A stretch of DNA of 32,953 nucleotides from Actinomycetes bacterium (lineage in GTDB: Bacteria > Actinomycetota > Acidimicrobiia > Acidimicrobiales > Acidimicrobiaceae). Where the stretch lies: NCBI GenBank assembly GCA_021777475.1, contig JAJYDM010000015.1:1-32953 (forward strand). Reading direction: 5' to 3'. The position numbers were made by a program, and so were the translations under genes. The notes under the pieces were generated by a model. It saw only the letters and a program-made list of their open reading frames with translations. It did no database searches and was not told the origin of the DNA. The number at the start of each line of letters is the position of its first letter. Positions within the stretch are counted from its first letter, which is position 1. Positions 8,776 through 16,849 of the stretch are shown one piece after another.

Positions 8776-8801
8776 GTCACTATCTTTTATTGGATAGTGA
8801 C
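8776..8801. promoter_or_regulatory. Perfect 9-bp inverted repeat over phosphatase start
   Basis: GTCACTATC (8776-8784) and GATAGTGAC (8793-8801) are exact reverse complements with an 8-base loop. No T-run follows, so a classical terminator for the tad run is not supported. The right arm covers the GTG proposed as the phosphatase start. It may be an operator, an mRNA hairpin hiding the start, or a factor-dependent termination signal. Confidence 0.45.
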
Positions 8802-9828
8802 AAATGCAAATACAGTACCGATTGCGGTGAAAACCGGGCCAAGTAGTTATCTGATTGCTTATCAGCTTGCTGAACCTGAGATAGGCAGCTGGAGCACCGT
8901 GAATCCCGGATCGCGTTTCACAATTGAGGTCAGCAATCTCGGCCAGGACAACTGGACATATCTTGGATCAGTAGCATGCGGTGAAACATTCGAGGTGCCA
9001 AGCACCTTTGGGCCGATTCCGCTTTTCCGCAGCAAACTCGAGGAGACCTACCTCTACATAGGAATTCGCAAGATTGAACTTGAAGGCACGTCGAACTTTA
9101 GAGACATCGGCGGGTATCGTAGCGAGGATTCCTCACAAATTCGCTTTGGAAAGATCTTCCGCTCTGACAATCTGGCGAAGCTCACTAGGGCCGATTGGAA
9201 AGTGATCGAAGAGCTCGACGTCGGGTACATCATCGATTTGCGACAGGCCGATGAAAAGGCCCGCTCTCGAACTGCAGTGCCAAAAAGCTCAAACCTAGAG
9301 GTTATTGAGATTCCAATTGACGTCGATATTCTTGGTAAGAATGAACTGCTGCAACACATTTTTTCTAGGGAAATAAAACGCATCACTCACGACGACATGG
9401 CGCAGATGTATGGCGACATACTCACCAAATTCCGCTCGGAGCTGACCCAGGTAGTCTCGCTGCTCCTCGATCCCAGCCGAAGGAATAAGGTAGTCCACTG
9501 CACCGCTGGCAAAGACCGCACCGGGCTGAGCGTTGCTCTGATCCAACTCCTATGCAAGATCCCGAGGCAACAAATCGTCAGTGACTTCCTCCTATCGAAC
9601 TCGTTTCGAACCCCTGCCCGAATCGCCGCACTTTCTGAACGGCTCAGGTCACATAGCGTGGATATCGAGGACATCGTCCCCTATCTGAGTGCTTCGAAAC
9701 CAGCATTACTGCGTGCATTTGAGATCCTTGACAACCACTACGACGGTGCCGAAAACTACGTGACCTTTGATGAAACATCGTCTTGGGAACCGGCCGATTC
9801 ATGGAAGAGCGACCTGCTGTATCCCTAG
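8797..9828 (+). CDS. Protein tyrosine phosphatase, PtpB/Y_phosphatase3 type
   Basis: The 343-residue product contains the phosphatase loop HCTAGKDRTG around residues 233-242: a Cys nucleophile, the catalytic Arg, and the Lys-Asp pair typical of lipid/tyrosine phosphatases related to mycobacterial PtpB. Before it lie the family motif GTSNFRDIGGYR at about residues 98-109 and the IIDLRQADEKARSR segment. The first 90 residues form an extra N-terminal domain, probably beta-rich. No signal peptide is seen. The start is uncertain: GTG at 8797 lies within an inverted repeat and lacks a ribosome site, and GTG at 8827 is an alternative. It lies 49 bases after the tad run, so co-regulation is possible but not shown. 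Confidence 0.85.
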   Translation: MTNANTVPIAVKTGPSSYLIAYQLAEPEIGSWSTVNPGSRFTIEVSNLGQDNWTYLGSVACGETFEVPSTFGPIPLFRSKLEETYLYIGIRKIELEGTSNFRDIGGYRSEDSSQIRFGKIFRSDNLAKLTRADWKVIEELDVGYIIDLRQADEKARSRTAVPKSSNLEVIEIPIDVDILGKNELLQHIFSREIKRITHDDMAQMYGDILTKFRSELTQVVSLLLDPSRRNKVVHCTAGKDRTGLSVALIQLLCKIPRQQIVSDFLLSNSFRTPARIAALSERLRSHSVDIEDIVPYLSASKPALLRAFEILDNHYDGAENYVTFDETSSWEPADSWKSDLLYP

Positions 9829-9879
9829 CCGCCCAAGTAAATGGACAGATTTCTACTTCGTTCCCTTTATTAACGCGTG

Positions 9880-9987
9880 ATTTTTCATGAGAACCATTTT
9901 TTTGGAATTCTTATGTTGTAATATTCAGTTAATAATTGGCTTTAGGGCGAACCTTTAGTAGGGGCACAAATCCAGGGAGATTAAAGA
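9880..9987 (+). promoter_or_regulatory. AT-rich leader and probable promoter of acs
   Basis: The 159-base gap before acs is the most AT-rich piece of this part of the window. TAATAT, a fair -10 box, occurs near 9920, but the sequence 17 bases upstream is only a T-run, not a clear -35 box. GGGAG about nine bases before the acs ATG is the likely ribosome site. Confidence 0.3.
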
Positions 9988-11979
9988 ATGGCAGAGGAAC
10001 GACAAGAGCCGTCCGTCACGATTGAAGCGCTCATGAATGAGCAGCGGAGGTTTGCGCCTGCCAAGGAGTTCGTGGCTCAGGCAAACATTAGCTCGCAGTC
10101 GGTCTACAGCGAAGGCGAAGACTTCGAAACCTTTTGGGAGAATCAAGCCTCAAGTATTCTGTGGCGGAAAAAATGGACCAAAACTCTCGACTGGTCGGAT
10201 CCGCCGTTTGCCAAGTGGTTCGTGGATGGAAAACTCAATGTGACCGAAAGTTGCCTTGACAGACACCTTGAGAAGAACGGGGACAAGGTCGCCTATTATT
10301 TTGTCGGCGAACCCGGAGATGAGCGGACAGTAACCTATCGGCAGCTTTACGAAGAGGTCTGCCAGCTAGCCAATGGACTCGCATCACTGGGAGTAACCAA
10401 GGGTGACCGGGTTGCGATCTACATGGGCATGACCGTCGAGCTTCCAATAGCTCTACTGGCATGTGCCCGTCTGGGTGCTCCGCACTCAGTCGTGTTCGGA
10501 GGATTCAGCTCTGATGCTCTGACCGACCGAATCAACGATGCGGAAGCAAAGGTGCTCATCACCTGCGACGAATCATGGCGCAACGGAGGAAAAATCGCTT
10601 TGAAGAGCTATGCGGACACGGCTTTGGCCAACACCCCGTCCATAGAACATGTCGTGGTTGTCCGCCGGACCGGAAGTGAAGTCCCAATGAAGCAGGGAAG
10701 AGACATTTACTACCATGACCTTGTCAGGGATCAACCAAAGGACCGTCCAGCAACAGAGACTGACTCTGAAGACACACTCTTCATCCTCTACACTTCCGGT
10801 ACAACCGGAAAGCCCAAGGGGATAGTTCACACTACGGCAGGATATCTTCTGGGCGCGTCCGTCACCCACCGAAACGTCTTCGACATTAAGGACGACGACG
10901 TCTACTGGTGCACCGCGGACATTGGGTGGGTGACGGGACACAGCTACATCGTTTATGGTCCGCTTGCAAACGGTACAACCTCGGTCCTTTACGAAGGCGT
11001 GCCCAACTTCCCGGACAAGGACCGATACTGGGCTATCATCGAAAAGTACAAGGTGACCCAGCTGTACACCGCTCCCACCTCGATCCGCACCTTTATGAAA
11101 TGGGGTACCGAATACCCGGAACGCCATGACATGTCGTCACTTCGCCTCATCGGAACGGTCGGCGAGCCGATCAACCCCGAAGCCTGGGTCTGGTACAACA
11201 AGTACATAGGCGGGGGAAGGACGCCAATTGTAGACACTTGGTGGCAGACAGAGACGGGTCACATCATGATCTCACCCTTGCCAGGTGTCACAACCACCAA
11301 GCCGGGCTCCGCGACAGTCCCACTCCCTGGGATCGGCGCCGACATTGTGGACGAGGAGGGCAGCCATGTTCCCTTTGGCGGAGGTGGCTATTTGGTGCTG
11401 ACCCACCCATGGCCGGGAATGCTCCGGACAATCTTCAAAGATCCCCAACGCTTCGTCGACACCTATTGGGGCAGATTCTCTAAACCAAAGGAGAACCAAT
11501 GGGTATACTTTGCCGGTGACGGCGCCAAGCGGGACTCTGACGGATACTATTGGCTGCTTGGCCGAGTCGACGACGTGATGAACGTATCAGGCCACAGAAT
11601 CTCAACGCTCGAAGTCGAATCCGCATTGGTCGACCACCCTGACGTCGCCGAAGCGGCGGTCGTCGGACGCAATGATCCAATCACCGGACAGGCAATTGCG
11701 GCGTTCGTTACGCTAAAGGGCCACGTCCAAGGTAACGAACGGCTCATTTCTGAACTGCGTGATCACGTTGCGACCAAAATCGGCAAGATAGCAAGACCGG
11801 CCTCCATCGTCTTTACCGACGAGCTGCCCAAGACACGCTCCGGAAAGATTATGAGAAGACTGCTCAGGGATATCTCCGAGCAAAGACAACTGGGAGATGT
11901 AACAACACTGGCAAATGCCGACGTTGTAAAAGATATCGCCGCAAGGGCCGCGACATCCGCCATATCCCAGGAGGATTGA
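9988..11979 (+). CDS. acs: Acetyl-CoA synthetase (AMP-forming)
   Basis: At 663 residues this is full length for Acs, which activates acetate with ATP and CoA to acetyl-CoA in the cytoplasm through an acetyl-adenylate. Visible family motifs include the adenylate loop LYTSGTTGKPKG near residue 267, WWQTETGH near 417, the hinge LLGRVDDVMNVSGHRIS near 520, and the C-terminal PKTRSGKIMRR near 615. The Lys in that last motif is the conserved catalytic lysine that is reversibly acetylated in other bacteria. The ATG start has GGGAG upstream. The next gene is an acetate transporter, so the pair forms a coherent uptake and activation unit. Confidence 0.97.
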   Translation: MAEERQEPSVTIEALMNEQRRFAPAKEFVAQANISSQSVYSEGEDFETFWENQASSILWRKKWTKTLDWSDPPFAKWFVDGKLNVTESCLDRHLEKNGDKVAYYFVGEPGDERTVTYRQLYEEVCQLANGLASLGVTKGDRVAIYMGMTVELPIALLACARLGAPHSVVFGGFSSDALTDRINDAEAKVLITCDESWRNGGKIALKSYADTALANTPSIEHVVVVRRTGSEVPMKQGRDIYYHDLVRDQPKDRPATETDSEDTLFILYTSGTTGKPKGIVHTTAGYLLGASVTHRNVFDIKDDDVYWCTADIGWVTGHSYIVYGPLANGTTSVLYEGVPNFPDKDRYWAIIEKYKVTQLYTAPTSIRTFMKWGTEYPERHDMSSLRLIGTVGEPINPEAWVWYNKYIGGGRTPIVDTWWQTETGHIMISPLPGVTTTKPGSATVPLPGIGADIVDEEGSHVPFGGGGYLVLTHPWPGMLRTIFKDPQRFVDTYWGRFSKPKENQWVYFAGDGAKRDSDGYYWLLGRVDDVMNVSGHRISTLEVESALVDHPDVAEAAVVGRNDPITGQAIAAFVTLKGHVQGNERLISELRDHVATKIGKIARPASIVFTDELPKTRSGKIMRRLLRDISEQRQLGDVTTLANADVVKDIAARAATSAISQED

Positions 11980-11994
11980 TGACCCACACTTTTT

Positions 11995-12025
11995 GTCTCA
12001 TTATTTCGAAAGACGCAAATGAGAC
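11995..12025. promoter_or_regulatory. Inverted repeat between acs and the acetate transporter gene
   Basis: GTCTCATT (11995-12002) pairs exactly with AATGAGAC (12018-12025) across a 15-base loop. There is no T-run after it, so it is more likely an operator or an mRNA-stability or processing hairpin than an intrinsic terminator. Confidence 0.3.
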
Positions 12026-12148
12026 CTTATGACAATCTGACTCAAACGCGCATTGGCGCAGAGCTGCTGAACAATTTTCTTTCGTGTGCAGCAGTTAGCA
12101 ATACACTCCCAAGACATTCTTGGTCGAGTACAAATGAAAGGAATCAGG

Positions 12149-12745
12149 ATGGCAGATGATACCCCGGCCATTGCAGATCCAGCAGCATTAGGACTGGCTG
12201 GATTTGGAGTGACCACACTCGTTCTCAGCGTGTTTAACGCAGGGATCTTAAATGGCAAACTTGAAGGCGTGGTATTCCCCCTCGCCCTCATCTATGGAGG
12301 AATTGCACAACTCCTTGGCGGAATGTGGGAGTTCAAACGAGGCAACGTATTTGGTGCTGCCGCATTCACCTCATACGGTGCATTCTGGCTTTCATTTTAC
12401 TTTTACGCCAATACATTTGCAGCCGGCCTTCCGGCCGCGGAGGCCTACAAGGCAACGGGCCTCTTCCTGCTGGTATGGACACTCTTCACAGCCATTATGA
12501 CTGTTGCGGCATTTGGTCTCAATGGCGTGATAAAGACTCTGTTCGTCGTACTTCTCATAACATTTATCCTTCTGACAATTGGCGACTTCGCGACGGGCGC
12601 AAGTGCCACGAAAGATATATGGACCAAGATCGGCGGCTACGCTGGGATCCTCACTGCGCTGGTTGCCTTGTATGGAGTGTTGGGCATTGTTGCCAACACC
12701 ACCTATGGGAAAGAAGTAATACCCATGTTTGCAAAGAAGGCATGA
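12149..12745 (+). CDS. satP: Acetate transporter, SatP/YaaH (GPR1-FUN34) family
   Basis: I start the gene at the ATG at 12149 (MADDTPAIADPAALGLAGF), with GAAAGGA just upstream, because the family begins close to the NPAPLGL-like motif, here DPAALGL. The product is then 198 residues, the normal size, with six predicted membrane helices. The conserved SYGAFWLSF stretch is present around residue 72. Members carry acetate and succinate, with protons, across the inner membrane. It lies 169 bases after acs and is followed by a strong terminator, so the two genes probably share function and possibly a transcript. Confidence 0.9.
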   Translation: MADDTPAIADPAALGLAGFGVTTLVLSVFNAGILNGKLEGVVFPLALIYGGIAQLLGGMWEFKRGNVFGAAAFTSYGAFWLSFYFYANTFAAGLPAAEAYKATGLFLLVWTLFTAIMTVAAFGLNGVIKTLFVVLLITFILLTIGDFATGASATKDIWTKIGGYAGILTALVALYGVLGIVANTTYGKEVIPMFAKKA

Positions 12746-12760
12746 TTCGACAGGCTTTTC

Positions 12761-12802
12761 ACAGACGATCCCTCACATCATGAGGGATCGTCTGTTTTTT
12801 TT
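12761..12802 (+). terminator. Strong intrinsic terminator
   Basis: ACAGACGATCCCTCA (12761-12775) and its exact complement (12781-12795) form a perfect 15-bp stem with a 5-base loop. A run of eight T (12795-12802) follows on the + strand. It ends the acetate transporter transcript and separates it from the converging small gene at 12810. Confidence 0.95.
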
Positions 12803-12809
12803 CCATCTC

Positions 12810-13073
12810 TTATCTGCGAAATAACGGGCTGGCTGCCAATTCGTAGGGAGTGCCAGCTACGGCTCCTTTGAGTCTCCATTTTGCCGCATCGTTTGCATTA
12901 AACTTTAAGTAGTCTGAAATAGATTCAAGCAGTTCCGAGTTGACTCCCGAGACATCGAGGACCGAGGCCCGTTCAAGCAGGGTGTGGGCGATAACAAACT
13001 CGCCAGCGACCATTGCCTCTAACAGTCTGTAGATGACTGTCACGGCTTCCCGTTGGGATCTACCCCGATTCAT
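12810..13073 (-). CDS. Small hypothetical protein downstream of hemW
   Basis: The 87-residue product starts at an ATG at 13073 that overlaps the end of hemW by 14 bases, suggesting translational coupling. It is predicted to be mostly helical (REAVTVIYRLLEAMVAGEFV, then ELLESISDYLKF) and has no membrane segment, Cys pair or recognised motif. I do not know its family. The downstream neighbour is the strong terminator at 12761-12802, beyond which transcription on the other strand ends. Overlap with hemW and natural composition favour a real gene. Confidence 0.55.
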   Translation of the reverse strand: MNRGRSQREAVTVIYRLLEAMVAGEFVIAHTLLERASVLDVSGVNSELLESISDYLKFNANDAAKWRLKGAVAGTPYELAASPLFRR

Positions 13074-14220
13074 TGTCAAGCCCCTGGATCGTTCCGGGTC
13101 CACTTCTTTGCAGACTGGCTAGCTGCTCCAAGGTCACTAGAGACGGATCTAGCCTCAGAGCCACCTGGTTGGCCAGGAGGCGGCCTTCCAGGTTCAAAGT
13201 GGTGATTCCCTCGGAGTCGGAGCACAGGAATCCGATCTCATCAAAGTTGGCGATAGCCTGCGTTGGCACGCCAACACTAGTTCTAACCAGCAGTTCCAGT
13301 GCCTCGCCAACTCTGTTCAGACCAACGACATCCTCCGATCCTGCGACTGCGTCGCCATTATGGCTCACGACGGAAATATAGCGATTCAAATTGAAGATAT
13401 TCCAACTCCTTTTGGAATCCATGTGGGAGTGGGCAGAGCATCCAAGCCCGACATATTCGCCCTGCATCCAATAGTTCCAATTGTGACGCGAATAAGAATC
13501 GGGCTTTGCCCAGTTGGAAACCTCATACCAGTTCAGTCCACTGTCGGAAAGCATTGAATCAATGAGACGGTAAGCGTCGGCTTGGAAGTCTTCATCGGGG
13601 TGGCGCCGTGGGTCCCTCGCCAATGGAGTGTTCTGTTCAACCGTGAGCGCATAGGCGGAGACGTGTACAGGTGCCGGTGACAGCTCCAATACTTTCTGAA
13701 GCGTATTTTCCAAGATACTCAGCGATTCCGCGGCCGCGCCATAGATCAGATCCACTGAGTAGTTTTCAAAACCAACCTCACCAATGGCATCCACAGCGGG
13801 ATAGATATCCTCTGGGTCGTGAAATCGGCCCAACGATTTGAGTACTTCCTTTGAAAAGCTTTGCAATCCTAGAGAAATCCTGTTTACGCCGCAGTCCTTA
13901 TACAACTTCAACTTGTCAAGGGTCGTCGACTCTGGATTGCATTCGATCGTCACTTCTGATCCAACCTGCACTCCGGCTTCCTGCACGATTCTCGAAATGT
14001 GCTGAGGTGGCAACAGCGAGGGAGTACCACCACCAAAGTAGAGGCTGTTGGGAGAGCAGATCTCGCCTTTGGAACGCCTCCACTTCAACTCTGCCACTAC
14101 AGCGTCAACATAGGCGTCCACCCGATCATCGGCCCCGGCCCAGGTGGCAAATGCGCAGTAGTCGCACCTAGAGACACAGAAAGGAATGTGGACATAAAGT
14201 CCTCGGCCAGCTAACACCAT
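13060..14220 (-). CDS. hemW: HemW, radical SAM heme chaperone-like protein
   Basis: This 386-residue protein belongs to the HemN/HemW group of radical SAM proteins. The N-terminus YVHIPFCVSRCDYCAF contains the CxxxCxxC [4Fe-4S] cluster motif at residues 17-24. GGGTPSLL, around residue 64, is the SAM-binding glycine motif, and the SLGLQSFSKEVLKSLGR segment follows. HemW proteins are heme-binding chaperones that were long annotated as oxygen-independent coproporphyrinogen oxidases; size, the N-terminal cluster motif position and the lepA/hrcA neighbourhood favour HemW. The ATG start is preceded by an 81-base gap from the bldD-like gene. Confidence 0.92.
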   Translation of the reverse strand: MVLAGRGLYVHIPFCVSRCDYCAFATWAGADDRVDAYVDAVVAELKWRRSKGEICSPNSLYFGGGTPSLLPPQHISRIVQEAGVQVGSEVTIECNPESTTLDKLKLYKDCGVNRISLGLQSFSKEVLKSLGRFHDPEDIYPAVDAIGEVGFENYSVDLIYGAAAESLSILENTLQKVLELSPAPVHVSAYALTVEQNTPLARDPRRHPDEDFQADAYRLIDSMLSDSGLNWYEVSNWAKPDSYSRHNWNYWMQGEYVGLGCSAHSHMDSKRSWNIFNLNRYISVVSHNGDAVAGSEDVVGLNRVGEALELLVRTSVGVPTQAIANFDEIGFLCSDSEGITTLNLEGRLLANQVALRLDPSLVTLEQLASLQRSGPGTIQGLDNESG

Positions 14221-14301
14221 TTTAAGCGTAGATTGGACAAGCGAAGTGACGGCTCAAGCGCAAGTAGTTGTCTACCTTCGGCACGAACAGAGTCCGCGGC
14301 G

Positions 14302-14898
14302 CTAGTTCTGAATCCTCAAACCAAGGTCCTCAAGCCTCCTGGCCATGTCTTCCGCGGTTAGCTCGAACAGGCATGCCAAAACCTTCAGATCCTCATGTCG
14401 AATCGTGATCATCCTGCCATTAAAGTCCTGCCTTTGCACCTGAATCATTGAAAGATACCTGCGCAAGAGCTCCTTTTCAGGACCATCCATGAGATTAAGC
14501 TTGATCAGGTCGATGGTGACTTTGATACTGGGCTCGATCAATGGCGTCCGGCGCTCTTCACCAACAGCAACGGAAAAGGACTCTACCACCTCTTCCCCAC
14601 CACTGTTCGGCACTGAAAAGTTGACCAGAGGAACTATTGGTGTCTTGGGAGCAAGCTGCCTTGGAAGCAATTGATCCACGGGCACATCGTAGAGTTCGGC
14701 AAGGCGCTGTAGCCTGGGCACAGAGATCGAACGCTCACCACGCTCGTACGCACCAAGAACACTTGCCTTGAACTCCTGGTTTGAAGCCTCTTCCACCGCG
14801 TGAAGAGACAGATGCTTCTGCTTTCGGACAGAGCGAAGCCTCAGCCCCACCTTCCTCGCAAAACCATCGGATACCTCTTCATCCTCATTCACAGCCAT
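14302..14898 (-). CDS. bldD: BldD-like HTH regulator with c-di-GMP signature
   Basis: From the ATG at 14898 the product is 198 residues. An N-terminal XRE-type helix-turn-helix (LRLRSVRKQKHLSLHAVEEA, then AYERGERSISVPRLQRLAEL) closely follows the BldD pattern, followed by a linker and a C-terminal domain from about residue 120. That domain contains Arg156-x-Asp158, eight residues, then Arg167-x-x-Asp170, which is exactly the RxD-x8-RxxD signature by which Streptomyces BldD binds tetrameric c-di-GMP and then dimerises on DNA. A TTG at 14928 is an alternative start, but it lies only a few bases after a good -10 box (TACAAT, 14931-14936), so ATG fits better. Likely role: c-di-GMP-responsive master repressor. 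Confidence 0.88.
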   Translation of the reverse strand: MAVNEDEEVSDGFARKVGLRLRSVRKQKHLSLHAVEEASNQEFKASVLGAYERGERSISVPRLQRLAELYDVPVDQLLPRQLAPKTPIVPLVNFSVPNSGGEEVVESFSVAVGEERRTPLIEPSIKVTIDLIKLNLMDGPEKELLRRYLSMIQVQRQDFNGRMITIRHEDLKVLACLFELTAEDMARRLEDLGLRIQN

Positions 14899-14930
14899 AG
14901 TCTTAGCCAAGCACCACCCTATGTTCAATA

Positions 14931-14989
14931 ATTGTACGCATGCGACCGCTCACAGTGAAATAATAGCATATACGCTACTCACAGTAAAA
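14931..14989 (-). promoter_or_regulatory. Probable bldD-like promoter with repeated CTCACAGT boxes
   Basis: On the minus strand TACAAT (14931-14936) is a near-consensus -10 box placing transcription start about 25 bases before the chosen ATG. Upstream are two near-identical boxes on the + strand, CTCACAGTGAAA (14949-14960) and CTCACAGTAAAA (14978-14989), 29 bases apart. The first includes the palindrome TCACAGTGA, whose CACAGTG core partly agrees with the published Streptomyces BldD box. Autoregulation is inference. The second box overlaps the end of rsmE. Confidence 0.45.
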
Positions 14990-15716
14990 GGCCTAATCGT
15001 CTTACAGAAAGTATGCCGGAAACAACAACTGCAGCGGTTTCCGATCTCAAGATATTCCTTCCCAGGCCAAACCTACGGGAAAATAACTCCAGTTCAGAGT
15101 GGATAAATCCGCCCTCGGGGCCGACAACCGTCGGAACACCAAGCTCCAAAGCATCCGTACCACCCTGTGTACACACGCCGCACCCAGGGTACATTTCGAC
15201 GAAACTCTCCAAACTTTCTATTGGAAACAGAGTTGGCAGAAACGGTGAGCGTGACTGCATTCCCGCCTCCCTAATGACCCTTGCCAGCTTCTTTAGGTCA
15301 TTGCCATCCGTCTCAAGACCGGACTTTCTAACCGATGAGAACTTGGAGTAAAGCAGATGAATCTGGTCAACGCCCAGCTCGGTCATTTTCTGCAAGGCCC
15401 AACCGGCCCGATCAAGTGAAGGGAGGCAGAAACCGACCACAATTGGCGGTTCTTGCCTGGTCTCTTGAAATATTTCACCGGAAAAGTCGATCTGAATACA
15501 GGCCTTTCCACGGCTGCGACCCGTCTCGCGCAGTAAAGCCACTCTCCATCGGCCTTGCCCGTCACCAAGGGTTATTGCGTCTCCAGTTCTTAGTCGACGA
15601 ACTGCACCGAGATGATGCTGGTCTTCCTCCGTCAATTCGGCCCGGTGAAGATCCTCCACCACCACATGGGCAACTCCCGACTCCGCTAAAGACGTCATCC
15701 CTGGCACAGGGGACAT
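14979..15716 (-). CDS. rsmE: RsmE, 16S rRNA m3U1498 methyltransferase
   Basis: The 245-residue protein matches RsmE, a SPOUT (alpha/beta-knot) methyltransferase that modifies U1498 of 16S rRNA using SAM. An N-terminal PUA-like domain (AELTEEDQHHLGAVRRLRTGDAI) is followed by the SPOUT domain, with the knot motif VVGPEGGF near residue 200 and the closing LGRNILRSETAAV near residue 225. The ATG at 15716 lies four bases after the dnaJ stop. An internal ATG six codons later (15698) is possible. It is the third gene of the hrcA-dnaJ-rsmE run, a common actinobacterial arrangement. Confidence 0.93.
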   Translation of the reverse strand: MSPVPGMTSLAESGVAHVVVEDLHRAELTEEDQHHLGAVRRLRTGDAITLGDGQGRWRVALLRETGRSRGKACIQIDFSGEIFQETRQEPPIVVGFCLPSLDRAGWALQKMTELGVDQIHLLYSKFSSVRKSGLETDGNDLKKLARVIREAGMQSRSPFLPTLFPIESLESFVEMYPGCGVCTQGGTDALELGVPTVVGPEGGFIHSELELFSRRFGLGRNILRSETAAVVVSGILSVRRLGLLL

Positions 15717-15720
15717 GAAA

Positions 15721-16842
15721 CTACTTGAATGCCGACTTGATCTTGGAGAATATTCCGTGATCCCGATCGGCCACCTCTTCTCCTCTCAGGTCGGCAATTC
15801 TTCTAAAAAGTTCATCCTGGTCTGTATCAAGGTGGGCCGGTATTTCAACCAGAACCGTCACTACAAGGTCTCCACGGCGACCGCTGCCACGAAGGTCGGG
15901 AACTCCACGCGATCTGAGCCTGAACTGAGTTCCGGACTGAGTTCCTTGCGGTATTACAAGGTCCTCGGCACCGTCGAGTGTCTCAAATTTAAGAGCAGCA
16001 CCGAGGACTGCCTGAGACAAGGGAATGGTCAAATCGCATCTGAGTTCGTTGCCCTCCCGCCGGAAACGCGGATGCGGCTTTACCCTGATCTGAACGTACA
16101 AATCACCTGGCAAACCACCCCTTGGACCGGCTGGTCCCCGACCGGCAAGTCTAAGAGTAGATCCATGGTCCACCCCTGCGGGAATTTCAACCGAATAGGT
16201 TCGCTCCTCAGTACGACGACCCTCTCCACGACAGTCCTGGCAGGGAGTGGTGATCACCATGCCTTCACCCCGGCAGCGATCACACGGTGCCGTGGTAACC
16301 ATTCTTCCCAATATCGACTGAGCCACCCTCCTGACTTGACCGGTTCCGTCACAAACCGGACAGGAGCTTGCGGTTGTTCCTGGCTTTGCCCCAGATCCTG
16401 AACAAGTGGCACAAGTTACCGGCAGCCTGATAGTGACGTCCTTCTGTGCGCCAAAAACCGCTTCATCGAAGGAAAGGTCCACGTACACTTCGCTATCCGC
16501 ACCCCGCTGAGGACCTTTGCGTTGCTGGTTGAATCCACCACCGAAGGCCGACCCGAAGAAGGCGCCGAAGATGTCGTTGATTCCTCCTGCGCCGAACGGA
16601 CCGGCATCCCCAGCACCTCCGCGAAGCCCATCCTCTCCATATGTGTCGTAAATGCGACGTTTTTCTGGATCCCTCAGTGTTTCGTAAGCCGTAGTGATCT
16701 CTTTGAAACGGTCCTCCAACTCCTTATCGCCGCCGTTGGCATCAGGGTGAAGCTCCCTGGCCAAACGACGATAAGCCTTTTTGATTTCATCTTCGGAGGC
16801 GCTCCTCGAAACACCTAGAAGGCTGTAATAATCGTGTGCCAA
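15721..16842 (-). CDS. dnaJ: Chaperone protein DnaJ
   Basis: A complete 373-residue type I DnaJ. The J domain (residues 1-70) has the HPD motif in RELHPDANGG. A Gly/Phe-rich linker (residues 74-110) follows, then four zinc-binding CxxCxGxG repeats: CATCSGSG, CPVCDGTG, CDRCRGEG and CQDCRGEG. The C-terminal substrate-binding domains complete it. It stimulates DnaK ATPase and delivers unfolded proteins. The TTG start lies seven bases beyond the hrcA stop, with GAGGGA upstream inside the hrcA end, so the genes are coupled and should share CIRCE control. No dnaK or grpE is in the window. Confidence 0.97.
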   Translation of the reverse strand: MAHDYYSLLGVSRSASEDEIKKAYRRLARELHPDANGGDKELEDRFKEITTAYETLRDPEKRRIYDTYGEDGLRGGAGDAGPFGAGGINDIFGAFFGSAFGGGFNQQRKGPQRGADSEVYVDLSFDEAVFGAQKDVTIRLPVTCATCSGSGAKPGTTASSCPVCDGTGQVRRVAQSILGRMVTTAPCDRCRGEGMVITTPCQDCRGEGRRTEERTYSVEIPAGVDHGSTLRLAGRGPAGPRGGLPGDLYVQIRVKPHPRFRREGNELRCDLTIPLSQAVLGAALKFETLDGAEDLVIPQGTQSGTQFRLRSRGVPDLRGSGRRGDLVVTVLVEIPAHLDTDQDELFRRIADLRGEEVADRDHGIFSKIKSAFK

Positions 16843-16849
16843 CTAATCT

